This document shows, piece by piece, positions 35,941-44,140 of a stretch of DNA of 64,000 nt. The notes under the pieces were generated by a model. The model saw nothing but the letters and a program-made list of their open reading frames with translations, was not told the DNA's origin and made no database searches. Every line of letters starts with the position of its first letter. The first letter of the stretch is position 1. The translations under genes and the position numbers were made by a program. The DNA is from an uncultured bacterium (GTDB lineage: Bacteria; Cyanobacteriota; Vampirovibrionia; Gastranaerophilales; Gastranaerophilaceae): the NCBI GenBank assembly GCA_902779645.1, contig CACZCH010000007.1:124001-188000 (forward strand). Direction: 5' to 3'.

Positions 35941-36254
35941 ACTGACACATGAAACTTTAGATATTCCGTATTCTGAATTTAGGAAAAAATTTGCAAAAGA
36001 AATTCAGCGGATTTTCGGTAGGGCGCCGTGTGAGCGTAAGCGAACCCAGCCCGTAAGGTGTCGGTCGGACGTTACTCTGCCGGCACCCCGAATAATCCAA
36101 GACGGATGCCTTTGAAAGCTATCGCAAGACACAGTTAAATAAATATTCTTGGAACTTCAAAGATGACAACTCTTTGGAGTTTAATTTTTATTTTGAACTT
36201 CATTGGAACTTTAACCATTTTGGAAACTCAAACTGGTTTATAGAAAAAATGTAG
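35924..36254 (+). pseudogene. Small gene disrupted by an 88-bp GC-rich insertion
   Basis: The 5' part reads MILKNKLTHETLDIPYSEFR and continues KKFAKEIQRIF to 36016. The 3' part, in another frame from 36105, reads DAFESYRKTQLNKYSWNFKD, then NSLEFNFYFELHWNFNHFG and ends at TAG 36252-36254. Between them lie 88 GC-rich bases unlike the AT-rich flanks; 88 is not divisible by 3, so the frame is broken. The intact ancestor would have been about 80 residues. Function unknown. Confidence 0.75.
36017..36104. mobile_element. GC-rich mini-insertion of about 88 bp
   Basis: About 65% G+C by eye within roughly 30% G+C flanks. It contains GGCGCC, GGTGTCGG that can pair with CCGGCACC, and AGCGTAAGCG. The GC-rich patch at 51310-51445 shares CGACACC and CTCAC motifs. 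Too short for a gene; it is best explained as a MITE/REP-like insertion. Confidence 0.6.
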
Positions 36255-36322
36255 CAAAAAATAATGAGAAAAATGGACGAAAAATTTAGTGATTTGAAGT
36301 AATGATAAAACTGTTAGTCATA

Positions 36323-36353
36323 AACAGGAAAAATTTTAATATATTTTCCTGTT
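36323..36353. repeat. Palindrome upstream of the recombinase gene
   Basis: AACAGGAAAA and TTTTCCTGTT (10-bp perfect arms) around an 11-base AT spacer, ending 22 bases before the recombinase ATG. Arm length and spacing resemble a tyrosine-recombinase core site, or it may be an operator. Confidence 0.6.
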
Positions 36354-36375
36354 ACAATAAGAAAGGAGAATTAAG

Positions 36376-36914
36376 ATGGCAACAGTAGAACCGATTAGAG
36401 ACATTAATGACTTAAAAAAGTTGAGAATGTCTTATCTAAAAATGAAAGAGATTTATTATTTTTCACCGTAGGCACAAATTGCGGATTAAGAATCTCTGAT
36501 ATTCTATCCTTAAATGTAGGTGATGTTCGCGGGAAATCACACATTCAGTTGATAGAGAAAAAGACAGGAAAGTTTAAAAGATTCCCAATTAATACAAAAT
36601 TAAAACCTATGTTTGAGGAGTTTACCAAAGGGAAAAAAGCCGATGAACCTTTATTTAAAACGATTTTCAAGCACCGACTTGAAAGAGTTGCAGCATACTA
36701 TATTATTAAAAATGCATGCGAAGAAGCAGGAATAGAAGAAAAGGCTGGGACTCATACTGTGCGAAAAACATTCGGGTATCACCATTATCAAAGATTTAAG
36801 GATGTGGCAATGCTTCAAAAAATGTTTAATCATTCAAGTCCGCAAATTACATTGAGATATATAGGAATAGAGCAAAACCAAATAGAAGAGAGCTATTCAA
36901 ACTTTATATTATAG
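36376..36914 (+). CDS. Tyrosine recombinase, two frames joined by a possible -1 ribosomal frameshift
   Basis: The ATG at 36376 (AAAGGAG upstream) opens MATVEPIRDINDLKK but this frame stops at 36471. A -1 shift at A-AAA-AAG (36414-36420), the classical slippery heptamer, continues as VENVLSKNERDLLFFTVGTN and runs to 36914. The joined product of about 180 residues is a catalytic-domain-only phage-type integrase: CGLRISDIL (Arg), GTHTVRKTFGYHHYQ (H-x-x-R), FNHSSPQ (His) and LRYIGI (Tyr). If no frameshift occurs, it is a pseudogene caused by one base in the A run. The domain lacks an arm-binding region, like integron-type or Xer-like small recombinases. Confidence 0.8.
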
Positions 36915-37096
36915 CAAAACACTTACTATCAAAGGAGAACATTACATTTTATTTCTTATAACACTTTATGCATAATGTAATGAGACCTCTCCGTAATCCT
37001 ATTTTAGCATAAAAATTTTTTTATTTTAACATCTTAGTTAAATTAAGTTAAGCAAATTTATTAAAAAAATCGGCTTTTTAAAAATAATTATTCAAA

Positions 37097-37130
37097 ATCT
37101 CTTTATATTTTATACAAAAAGTAAAGAGAT
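37097..37130 (-). repeat. Inverted site, left copy (near-palindrome)
   Basis: Arms ATCTCTTTA and TAAAGAGAT with the asymmetric core TATACAAAAAGT. Its reverse complement matches 37261-37294 at 29 of 34 positions, including 12 uninterrupted core bases. Confidence 0.75.
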
Positions 37131-37260
37131 TTTATAATTTAGACTACGCTTGAGTTTCAGGGAATAAAATTTAAATAAAAATAAAAGAACATTACATTTT
37201 TTAATAAATATCTTTTTGCATAAATGTTTATGTTATTATGTATTTAGGCAAACGAATTTA

Positions 37261-37294
37261 ATCTCTTAACTTTTTGTATATAAAGTTAAGAGAT
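37261..37294 (+). repeat. Inverted site, right copy (near-palindrome)
   Basis: Arms ATCTCTTAACTTT and AAAGTTAAGAGAT with core ACTTTTTGTATA, which is the reverse complement of the left core. Confidence 0.75.
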
Positions 37295-37333
37295 TCAACC
37301 GCAAATCAAGAAAATAGAACTACTTCAGAGATA

Positions 37334-37873
37334 ATGAAAATATTAATGATTAAAGGTTTACCAATAAAAAGCATAAAAGATATAAAAAAAATTAAGAAAA
37401 AGTACAAAGAAAAAGAAATGTATTTAGACCTTTTAATGTTTCTTTTAGTCATTAATACAGGCTTAAAAATGGCAACAATTTTTGAGATGAAAGTTTCTCA
37501 GCTAAAAGGGAAAAAATATATTCCGATAGCAAAGGGAATAACGTTTTTACTAACAAATGAGATGAGAGAATTAATAAATATTGTAACAGCAGACAAGGAA
37601 CCGAATGACTTTGTTTTTGCAAGGAGGATTAAGGACAAAGTATCAAGGTATGGTTATTACTGCAATTTTAAAGATATTTGTGCTGAACTCGGCCTTTATA
37701 ATACATCTATTGATTCTTGGCGAAGGACATTTGGGTATCACTATTTCCAAAAATATAACGATTTATTTTTCTTGCAGTGGTATTTCAACCAGAATACTGC
37801 AGAACAGACAATGGACTTTATAGATGTAAAAGAGCCGATGAGCAGCCGTTTTAAACAAGGATTGGAATTATAG
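37334..37873 (+). CDS. Catalytically degenerate tyrosine-recombinase-like protein heading the polysaccharide operon
   Basis: Paralogue of the recombinase at 36376: IKSIKDIKKI aligns with IRDINDLKK, INTGLKMATIFEM with TNCGLRISDIL, DSWRRTFGYHYFQKYND with GTHTVRKTFGYHHYQRFKD, and WYFNQNTAEQTMDFIDV with MFNHSSPQITLRYIGI. The catalytic Arg is Lys, the HxxR histidine is Ser, the second His is Gln and the Tyr is Phe. It should not cleave DNA but keeps the fold, so it may bind recombination sites or act as a transcription factor (inference). ATG 37334 is chosen; TTG 37274 lies inside the right palindrome. It ends 14 bases before the sugar transferase gene. Confidence 0.75.
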   Translation: MKILMIKGLPIKSIKDIKKIKKKYKEKEMYLDLLMFLLVINTGLKMATIFEMKVSQLKGKKYIPIAKGITFLLTNEMRELINIVTADKEPNDFVFARRIKDKVSRYGYYCNFKDICAELGLYNTSIDSWRRTFGYHYFQKYNDLFFLQWYFNQNTAEQTMDFIDVKEPMSSRFKQGLEL

Positions 37874-37887
37874 GAAGAGAGAAGAGA

Positions 37888-39306
37888 ATGTTTAAAAGTT
37901 TATCAAAATCTACGTGGATAATGTTTTTGTTTGATTTGATAATTTTATCGTTATCAACATATCTTGTTGGTGCGTATTTTGGATTAAGTCAAGTTATTTT
38001 ATTAATAGCAACAGGCTTAGTTGTAGTTGTCGGTTTAGGAACATTGTTTCTCAAAGGGAATTATCGTATAAGAGAGTTCAACCAAACATTCTGGAACTTT
38101 TACCGATTGTTTGAAGGTGCGATTTTTACTCATGTTCCTGTTGGAATTCTTTTATTCTTCCTTGTTGATAAATCAACTTTAATTAAATTTTTAGGGATAA
38201 ATATTCTCATAATTTACCTCGCTCTATGCATTTATAGACTTTGTTTTCACTATTACCTTTTCAATTTTAAGACAGTTAAAAAGATTCTTATTGTGGGGGT
38301 AAATGAGAGAGCGAAAGCACTTGCTGATGAAATTATGAATAAGCCTGCACTCAGAATGGAAATTGTCGGTTTAGTCAGAACTGATGCGATTGAAAGAAAA
38401 ATCTTAGAGATGACAAGAGAAGTTTTTCATCTGACAAAAGAAGAAGAAAGGGCTCTGGAAGCTGAAAACGAACAGGAAGAACTTGTTATGGATGATAAAG
38501 TTCCTGTTTTTGAAGACGGAAGAGATATTTACAATATTGTTAATAAAACAGAAGCAGATATTGTTATCTTTACTTACGCATCACAGCTTATGTCAGCCGT
38601 TCCTAGAGGAGTAAAAGAATACCTGATGCCGCAATTCTATGAGATGGTAACAGGCAAATTCTATATGGATTTTAAAAATGCCGTTGACTTCCGTTGTGAA
38701 TTTTCACGAAAAAATACCTTTTGGTATGACTTTTTGAAACGTACTTTTGATATTATATCGTCTTTAATTATTCTGACTGTTACATTGCCAATAACGGCAT
38801 ATATTGCAATCAGAGTAAAACTAACAGACGGAGCAAGCCCGTTCTTTTCACAAACCCGTGTCGGACAAGACGGAAAAACTTTTGAGTGCTATAAGCTTAG
38901 AACAATGTATGTAAATGACTATGTGCCAAAGAATGCTGAAATGCTTAATGACGGTGCAGACAGAACAATACCATTCTGCAAATGGATACGAAAAGCTAAA
39001 CTAGATGAAATTCCTCAAATGGTAAATATTTTGAAAGGCGAAATGTCTATTATAGGTCCTAGAGCAGAGTGGGAAAAATTCGCAAGCGTATTTGATAAAG
39101 ATGTTCCTTTTTACAGAATGAGAAATTTAATCAGAGCTGGCTGGACAGGCTGGGCGCATATAAATATGAAAGCTGCTTATTCAACTGACGAAGAAAAAGA
39201 ACGTCTTGCTTATGACCTTTACTATATAAAACACAGAAATGTATTTTGGGATATTGCAATTTTAGTAAAAGCAGTTTTCTTAGCTTGCGGAGGTAGACAT
39301 AAATAA
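37888..39306 (+). CDS. Polyprenyl-phosphate sugar-1-phosphate transferase (WcaJ/WbaP type)
   Basis: Initiating enzyme of surface-polysaccharide synthesis: moves a sugar-1-phosphate from a nucleotide sugar to undecaprenyl phosphate. Four or five N-terminal membrane segments, a CoA-binding-like Rossmann region (KILIVGVNERAKALADEI) near residue 130, then the Bac_transf domain from about residue 280: RTFDIISSLIILTVTLPI, FSQTRVGQDGKTFECYKLRT, KAKLDEIPQMVNILKGEMS, IGPRAEWEKF and AGWTGWAHIN. An acidic insertion (EEERALEAENEQEELV) near residue 190 is unusual. It overlaps the next gene by one base. Confidence 0.94.
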   Translation: MFKSLSKSTWIMFLFDLIILSLSTYLVGAYFGLSQVILLIATGLVVVVGLGTLFLKGNYRIREFNQTFWNFYRLFEGAIFTHVPVGILLFFLVDKSTLIKFLGINILIIYLALCIYRLCFHYYLFNFKTVKKILIVGVNERAKALADEIMNKPALRMEIVGLVRTDAIERKILEMTREVFHLTKEEERALEAENEQEELVMDDKVPVFEDGRDIYNIVNKTEADIVIFTYASQLMSAVPRGVKEYLMPQFYEMVTGKFYMDFKNAVDFRCEFSRKNTFWYDFLKRTFDIISSLIILTVTLPITAYIAIRVKLTDGASPFFSQTRVGQDGKTFECYKLRTMYVNDYVPKNAEMLNDGADRTIPFCKWIRKAKLDEIPQMVNILKGEMSIIGPRAEWEKFASVFDKDVPFYRMRNLIRAGWTGWAHINMKAAYSTDEEKERLAYDLYYIKHRNVFWDIAILVKAVFLACGGRHK

Positions 39307-40418
39307 TGGGCAGGAATGAAAATAAAAAAACAAAAGTTACTCACGTTTTCAGATATGCCTATCCTCATATTGGAGGAGTAGAGACTGTAATTAATCAAAT
39401 TAATGACAGTCTACCAAATGAAGAATTTGAAAAAGAAGTTTTATGCTGCTCTAATACAGATAAATCATCTTTTGAAAATGGTGTAAAATATAATCGATGT
39501 AGATATTTATTGGAATTATTCAACGATACAATTTCTCTTGAATTCTTGTGGAAACTATCCCGTGTTAAAACAGATGTTCTGCATTATCATATGCCGTTTA
39601 TATTCGGAATGATTTGTCATTTTATTGCAAGACCAAAATATAAAAAATTATATATAACTTACCATGCTGAACTAGTCGGGTATGACAAAATAATGAAATA
39701 TTTTTGGTGGTTATATAAGTATTTTTATAAAATTGCAGACAGAATTCATGTATTATCACCGAATGTAATTTATAGTGACAAAATACTTACTCCATTTAAA
39801 GACAAATGTTACGTTTTACCATTTGGAATTGATACACAGGTTGAAAAAAAAGTAGAACAGAATAAAATCAAAGAACAATTTAAAGATAAAAAAATACTTC
39901 TTTGCTCCGGAAGGTTGGTGCGTTTTAAAGGATTTCAATACGCAATAGAAGCCCTGAAAAATATTGATAATGTTGTTCTTTTGATTATGGGAGATGGTAA
40001 GTACAGAGAAGTTTTAGAGGAACAAATTAAGCTCAATCAATTGCAGAATAAAGTTTTTTTACTTGGAGAAATCTCAGATAAAAACTATAAAAATGAAGTA
40101 TTTGAAGCTTGTGATATATTTTTGCTCCCATCTATTCAAAGGACAGAGTCTTTTGCAATTGTGCAGTTAGAAGCTATGAGGCATGGCAAACCTATTATTA
40201 ATACAAACCTTGGAACAGGAGTAAATTATGTTTCCGTAGATAAAGAAACTGGTTTGACGGTTGAACCTAAAAACTCAGAAGAATTAACAAATGCAATAAA
40301 CAAACTATTAAATAACGATAATCTTTGTCTTGAATATGGGGAAAATGCAAAAAGAAGAGTAGAAGCATTATTCAATCTAGAAAGTATAAGAGAAAGGTAT
40401 AAGGATTTATATATATGA
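39306..40418 (+). CDS. GT4-type glycosyltransferase 1
   Basis: GT-B glycosyltransferase. The N-terminal acceptor domain begins KVTHVFRYAYPHIGGVETVI (glycine-rich loop). The donor domain has LLCSGRLVRFKGFQYAIEAL, LIMGDGKYREVLEE, and the EX7E-like ESFAIVQLEAMRHGKPII region. It should add one sugar to the lipid-linked repeat unit at the cytoplasmic membrane face. Donor and acceptor are unknown. Stop/start overlap with both neighbours shows tight operon packing. Confidence 0.92.
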   Translation: MGRNENKKTKVTHVFRYAYPHIGGVETVINQINDSLPNEEFEKEVLCCSNTDKSSFENGVKYNRCRYLLELFNDTISLEFLWKLSRVKTDVLHYHMPFIFGMICHFIARPKYKKLYITYHAELVGYDKIMKYFWWLYKYFYKIADRIHVLSPNVIYSDKILTPFKDKCYVLPFGIDTQVEKKVEQNKIKEQFKDKKILLCSGRLVRFKGFQYAIEALKNIDNVVLLIMGDGKYREVLEEQIKLNQLQNKVFLLGEISDKNYKNEVFEACDIFLLPSIQRTESFAIVQLEAMRHGKPIINTNLGTGVNYVSVDKETGLTVEPKNSEELTNAINKLLNNDNLCLEYGENAKRRVEALFNLESIRERYKDLYI

Positions 40419-41476
40419 AATTTGTGATAGAAGAAGCTTGGTGTTCTTGTGAAAAAAAAATAACAGGAATCGCTTTATTTTATAGACTTATGAAAAAAGT
40501 TGCTACAGAAGCAGAAATTGAACCTATTGTTTTTGATAAAAGTTTTCTAGCAAAAATTGACAATACTGTATTACAAAGACTGTTATATTTTATTTGGTTA
40601 AATACTGTATTTTTATTTAAGTTATTAATGCTAAATGATGATGTTGCAGTTATTGGTGTTAAATATTTTATTCCATTTATCAGACTCCCTAGAGTTAAAT
40701 ATTATCCAGTTGTTCATGATTTAATTGCTGTTAAATATCCACATAAAATACCAAAATCATCTGTTATAGTTTTAAGACCAATGATGAGAAATGCCGTAAT
40801 TAACGGAGATAAAATTATAACTGTATCAGAAACAGCAAAAAAGGAAATTGCAGAATATTATAAAATTCCTTTAAGCAGAATTGATGTTATGTATAGTACA
40901 TTTTCTTTTGATACAAAAATTAATCTAAATGAACAAGAAATATTAAATAAATATGAACTTGAAAATAGTAAATTTATTTTGTCTGTCTCATCATTACAAG
41001 GTCATAAAAATATCGATTCTTTAATAAAAGGATTTAATAATTTTAATAAAAAGTACGATGATATAAAACTTGTTATCGTTGGATCTGGAGATAATCTTGA
41101 GGATTATAAAAAACTTGCCTGTAAGAATGTTGTATTTACAGGAAGAATTGATGATGAGATATTGAAAGTTCTTTATCACAATGCATATATTTATTCATTT
41201 CCTTCATATCTTGAGGGATTTGGAGTGCCTATTATTGATGCTCAACAGTTTGGAGTACCTATTTTATGTAGCAATTTAGATGTGTTCAAAGAAGTTGCAG
41301 GAGAGAATGGTGCTATTTTTGTAAATCCAACTCCAGAAAATTTGGAAAAAGGACTAGAAGAGCTATTAAATCAAGAATTAAGAGAAAGACTTATACAATT
41401 TGGATATGAAAATATAAAAAGATTCAATATGGATGCAAAAGTAAGAAAGCTAAAAGAAATTTTGTACGGAGAGTAG
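40415..41476 (+). CDS. GT4-type glycosyltransferase 2
   Basis: 353-residue GT-B enzyme. The donor half shows FILSVSSLQGHKNIDSLIKG, LVIVGSGDNLEDYKKL, NVVFTGRIDDEILKVLYHNA and SYLEGFGVPIIDAQQFGVPI. The GHKN motif is typical of mannosyl-type GT4 enzymes (WbaZ/MtfB-like), so a mannose-family donor is possible but unproved. ATGA overlap with the gene before. Confidence 0.9.
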   Translation: MKFVIEEAWCSCEKKITGIALFYRLMKKVATEAEIEPIVFDKSFLAKIDNTVLQRLLYFIWLNTVFLFKLLMLNDDVAVIGVKYFIPFIRLPRVKYYPVVHDLIAVKYPHKIPKSSVIVLRPMMRNAVINGDKIITVSETAKKEIAEYYKIPLSRIDVMYSTFSFDTKINLNEQEILNKYELENSKFILSVSSLQGHKNIDSLIKGFNNFNKKYDDIKLVIVGSGDNLEDYKKLACKNVVFTGRIDDEILKVLYHNAYIYSFPSYLEGFGVPIIDAQQFGVPILCSNLDVFKEVAGENGAIFVNPTPENLEKGLEELLNQELRERLIQFGYENIKRFNMDAKVRKLKEILYGE

Positions 41477-41477
41477 G

Positions 41478-42710
41478 ATGAAAGTTTTAATAGTTGATCC
41501 TCTATTTACAGCAAATGGAGGCGGTCAATTAATCTCATATAATACATATAAATTATTAAAAGAAAACTCCATAGATGCATATTACTGGGCTATGGATAAA
41601 AAACCATATTTTGAAGAAGATTATGAATATCAAAGTTATTTTACTAAATATTATGGTGGTGGCAAAGATTATATTAAAAATCCCATAAAATATTACTATA
41701 ATAAGCAAGCTCAAAAAGACTTATCTAAATTTCTTAATGTTATAAAACCGGATTTAATTCATATAAATGGTTTATTTGGTATAACCCCTAGCATTCTGAA
41801 AGTCTGTAAACCTGCAAAAATCGTCGTAACACTTCATGGCACAGCAATTGTTTGTCCTGCCGGAACATTGGCAAGAAATAATAAAAATGTTTGTTGTAAT
41901 GAACAATACTGCAGAAATGGAAAATTTTATAATTGTATTTTACATAATTGTACCGGAAATATTGAAGCAAATATTAGGGGAGTTATACGTTCTTACACGT
42001 ACCAAAACAGTATAAAATATGTTGATTATTTTATTACACCTACTGAAAAATTCAAACAAACTGTTTTATTGATGACAGATAAAATTGAACCTTCAAAAAT
42101 AAAAACTATTAATAACTTTTTACCTAAAAGTGAATTAAATAATAAACCTGTTTATACGAATCAAGGGTATTTTCTTTGCGTAGGAAGATTGGTTAAAGAA
42201 AAAGGATTTCAATACATATTAAAAGCTTTTGCAGATTTACCTCGTGACATAAAACTCCATATTGTTGGTAGTGGAAATTATGAAAAATTTTTAAAGAAAT
42301 ATGCGAAAAAAAATAATCTCTATAATGTAACATTTATGGGACAACTTTCAAGAGAGGAGTTAAAAAAAGAATATGAAGGTGCAATCGCTTCTTCTTCTTC
42401 TTCTTCTTTCTATGAGACGTTTGGTTTAACTAATATAGAGGCGTTTTCTCATGGCAAGCCAGTTATTGTATCTAATAGAGGAGGTTTAGCAGAAACCTGC
42501 GAGCATAATGTAAATGGTTTTTTAGTTGAGCCAATGGACACAGAGCAGCTAAAAGAGTGCATTTTAAAATATTGGAACAATCCCAAGCTTGCTATTGAAC
42601 ATGGTGAAAATGGGTATAAAAAAGTAATAAATAAATATTGTGAAGAGAAATACATTAAAGAAATTTTAAATTTATATAACAACGTACTAAAGGGAGCAAA
42701 TAAATTATGA
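41478..42710 (+). CDS. GT4-type glycosyltransferase 3 with Cys-rich insertion
   Basis: 410 residues. Starts KVLIVDPLFTANGGGQLISY (acceptor-side glycine loop) and has ICPAGTLARN-like and CCNEQYCRNGKFYNC plus ILHNCTGN between about residues 125 and 160, a cluster of seven cysteines that could hold a metal or disulfides. Donor motifs: FLCVGRLVKEKGFQYILKAF, LHIVGSGNYEKFL, and SFYETFGLTNIEAFSHGKPV. A TCT run at 42390-42408 codes for six or seven Ser and could be slippage-prone. Confidence 0.9.
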   Translation: MKVLIVDPLFTANGGGQLISYNTYKLLKENSIDAYYWAMDKKPYFEEDYEYQSYFTKYYGGGKDYIKNPIKYYYNKQAQKDLSKFLNVIKPDLIHINGLFGITPSILKVCKPAKIVVTLHGTAIVCPAGTLARNNKNVCCNEQYCRNGKFYNCILHNCTGNIEANIRGVIRSYTYQNSIKYVDYFITPTEKFKQTVLLMTDKIEPSKIKTINNFLPKSELNNKPVYTNQGYFLCVGRLVKEKGFQYILKAFADLPRDIKLHIVGSGNYEKFLKKYAKKNNLYNVTFMGQLSREELKKEYEGAIASSSSSSFYETFGLTNIEAFSHGKPVIVSNRGGLAETCEHNVNGFLVEPMDTEQLKECILKYWNNPKLAIEHGENGYKKVINKYCEEKYIKEILNLYNNVLKGANKL

Positions 42711-44140
42711 AAATAGATTTACAACATCTAATTTATTTACCTATTGCTCTATTTTTTCTACCGGCTTTTTCTTTTTATTTGCCGGGTGCGGATAAAATGT
42801 ATAACATTTTTTTTCTAACAGTATATGTTGCATTAATTTTAATGTTTACTCAAAAAAACAAAAAATTATTTTTTATACTAAGGGCTTGTACAATGAAAAC
42901 GCCATTACTATATTTTATAATTTTTCTTTTGTTTACAAGTGTAACATCTATATTGCTCTCAATATTTGGAGTGGCTGAATTTGATGACGTAACTAAAACA
43001 ATTTTTATAAGATTTGTTTTTGGGATATTCCCTACTATAATATACTTTGTATGCCTTATTGCTGAATACATACAAATTAAAAATTTATTTAAAATAATCA
43101 TTTTTTTATTATGGCTTACATTGATATCAGGAATTATTGCATATATAGGCAGATTGTTTAATATATCAATAATAAATATTATTTTTGATTTCTTAAATAA
43201 TGCAAGAATTATGAATTTAAAAAGGGGCATCGGTACTGTGACGGCGGAATTATACTTTGCTAAAGGGCGTCGTCTAACTGGACTATTCCCTGAACCCGGT
43301 TATTTAGGACAATTTGTATGTATATTTTTGCCTTTTGCATATACATTTGCATCTGCAAAAATTGAAATTTTTAAAAATAAATATCTAGATTATACTATTA
43401 AGAAAAGTTTTATACCACTGGCTTGGATTAATCTAATTCTAACAATGTCACCTATAAGTCTTGTTTTTAGTGTTATTCTGACATGCATTTATTATCACAG
43501 ACAAATATTAACCATAATAAAAAAATATAATATAGTAATAATTATTACATTTATCTATCTTTGCATATTTATATCTAAAATAGATTTTTCAGATACATAT
43601 ATTGAACGAATTATAAATGTTGTTACAAATATGAAATCATTTGAAGATTTTGCAGAGGTTGAACCTAATTTAGCGACAAGAATAGTTTGTTTTGTAAATG
43701 CATTATGTATTTTTGCAAAATCTCCTATTTTAGGCGTTGGTGTTGGTAATGTTATTAATCGTATTTATAGTCAATATTTGAATTCTCCAATTATATTAAC
43801 ACCGGAAATAATTGTCCGTTCTACTTTTTCCGAAGTTATGTACCTTGAAGGATTTATATATAATCTTTTAGCAGAATCGGGAATTATAGCAACGGGAATA
43901 TTTTTATATTTTTATTATAAACTTCTCGCTCGAATTAGTTATATTAAAGGGTTTATCAAAAAACACACACTAGACTATTATATAGTTCATAGTATTAAAT
44001 ATTCATTAATAGCATGTTTTATAAACTTCTTTTATGAGTTGAGAATGACCTCCCAATATTTTATTTTCATAATAATTATTGCAACAATGTACATTTTTTA
44101 TTTCAGACTTGATAATTTTAAGGAGAAAAGATGTGAATAA
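42707..44140 (+). CDS. O-antigen polymerase/ligase-like membrane protein (Wzy)
   Basis: 477 residues with about ten to twelve transmembrane helices and one larger periplasmic part with GRRLTGLFPEPGYLGQFVCI near residues 185-204, the conserved Arg/Glu-Pro-containing loop of Wzy/WaaL proteins. A second loop has SPILGVGVGNVINRIYSQY and then EVMYLEGFIYNLLAESG. It would polymerise repeat units or ligate the glycan; in this cluster (with a Wzz-like protein and flippase) a polymerase is more likely. Overlaps both neighbours. Confidence 0.85.
   Translation: MKIDLQHLIYLPIALFFLPAFSFYLPGADKMYNIFFLTVYVALILMFTQKNKKLFFILRACTMKTPLLYFIIFLLFTSVTSILLSIFGVAEFDDVTKTIFIRFVFGIFPTIIYFVCLIAEYIQIKNLFKIIIFLLWLTLISGIIAYIGRLFNISIINIIFDFLNNARIMNLKRGIGTVTAELYFAKGRRLTGLFPEPGYLGQFVCIFLPFAYTFASAKIEIFKNKYLDYTIKKSFIPLAWINLILTMSPISLVFSVILTCIYYHRQILTIIKKYNIVIIITFIYLCIFISKIDFSDTYIERIINVVTNMKSFEDFAEVEPNLATRIVCFVNALCIFAKSPILGVGVGNVINRIYSQYLNSPIILTPEIIVRSTFSEVMYLEGFIYNLLAESGIIATGIFLYFYYKLLARISYIKGFIKKHTLDYYIVHSIKYSLIACFINFFYELRMTSQYFIFIIIIATMYIFYFRLDNFKEKRCE

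Larger units (their letters stand above)
36915..37333. other. Gene-free control region between recombinase and recombinase-like gene
   Basis: Contains a 15-bp exact direct repeat AGAACATTACATTTT at 36936-36950 and 37186-37200, each followed by a GCATAA-containing stretch, and two 34-bp near-palindromes (37097-37130, 37261-37294) in inverted orientation. The sequence between the palindromes is 130 bases of AT-rich DNA with weak promoter-like hexamers (TTGCAT at 37216, TATTAT at 37234). Confidence 0.6.

Noticed and set aside
36005-36115. Arg-rich extension of the small protein at 35924 as genuine coding sequence
   Set aside because: The codons through the GC-rich block give an Arg/Cys/Pro-rich tail unlike the rest, and the natural continuation is visible in another frame after the block.
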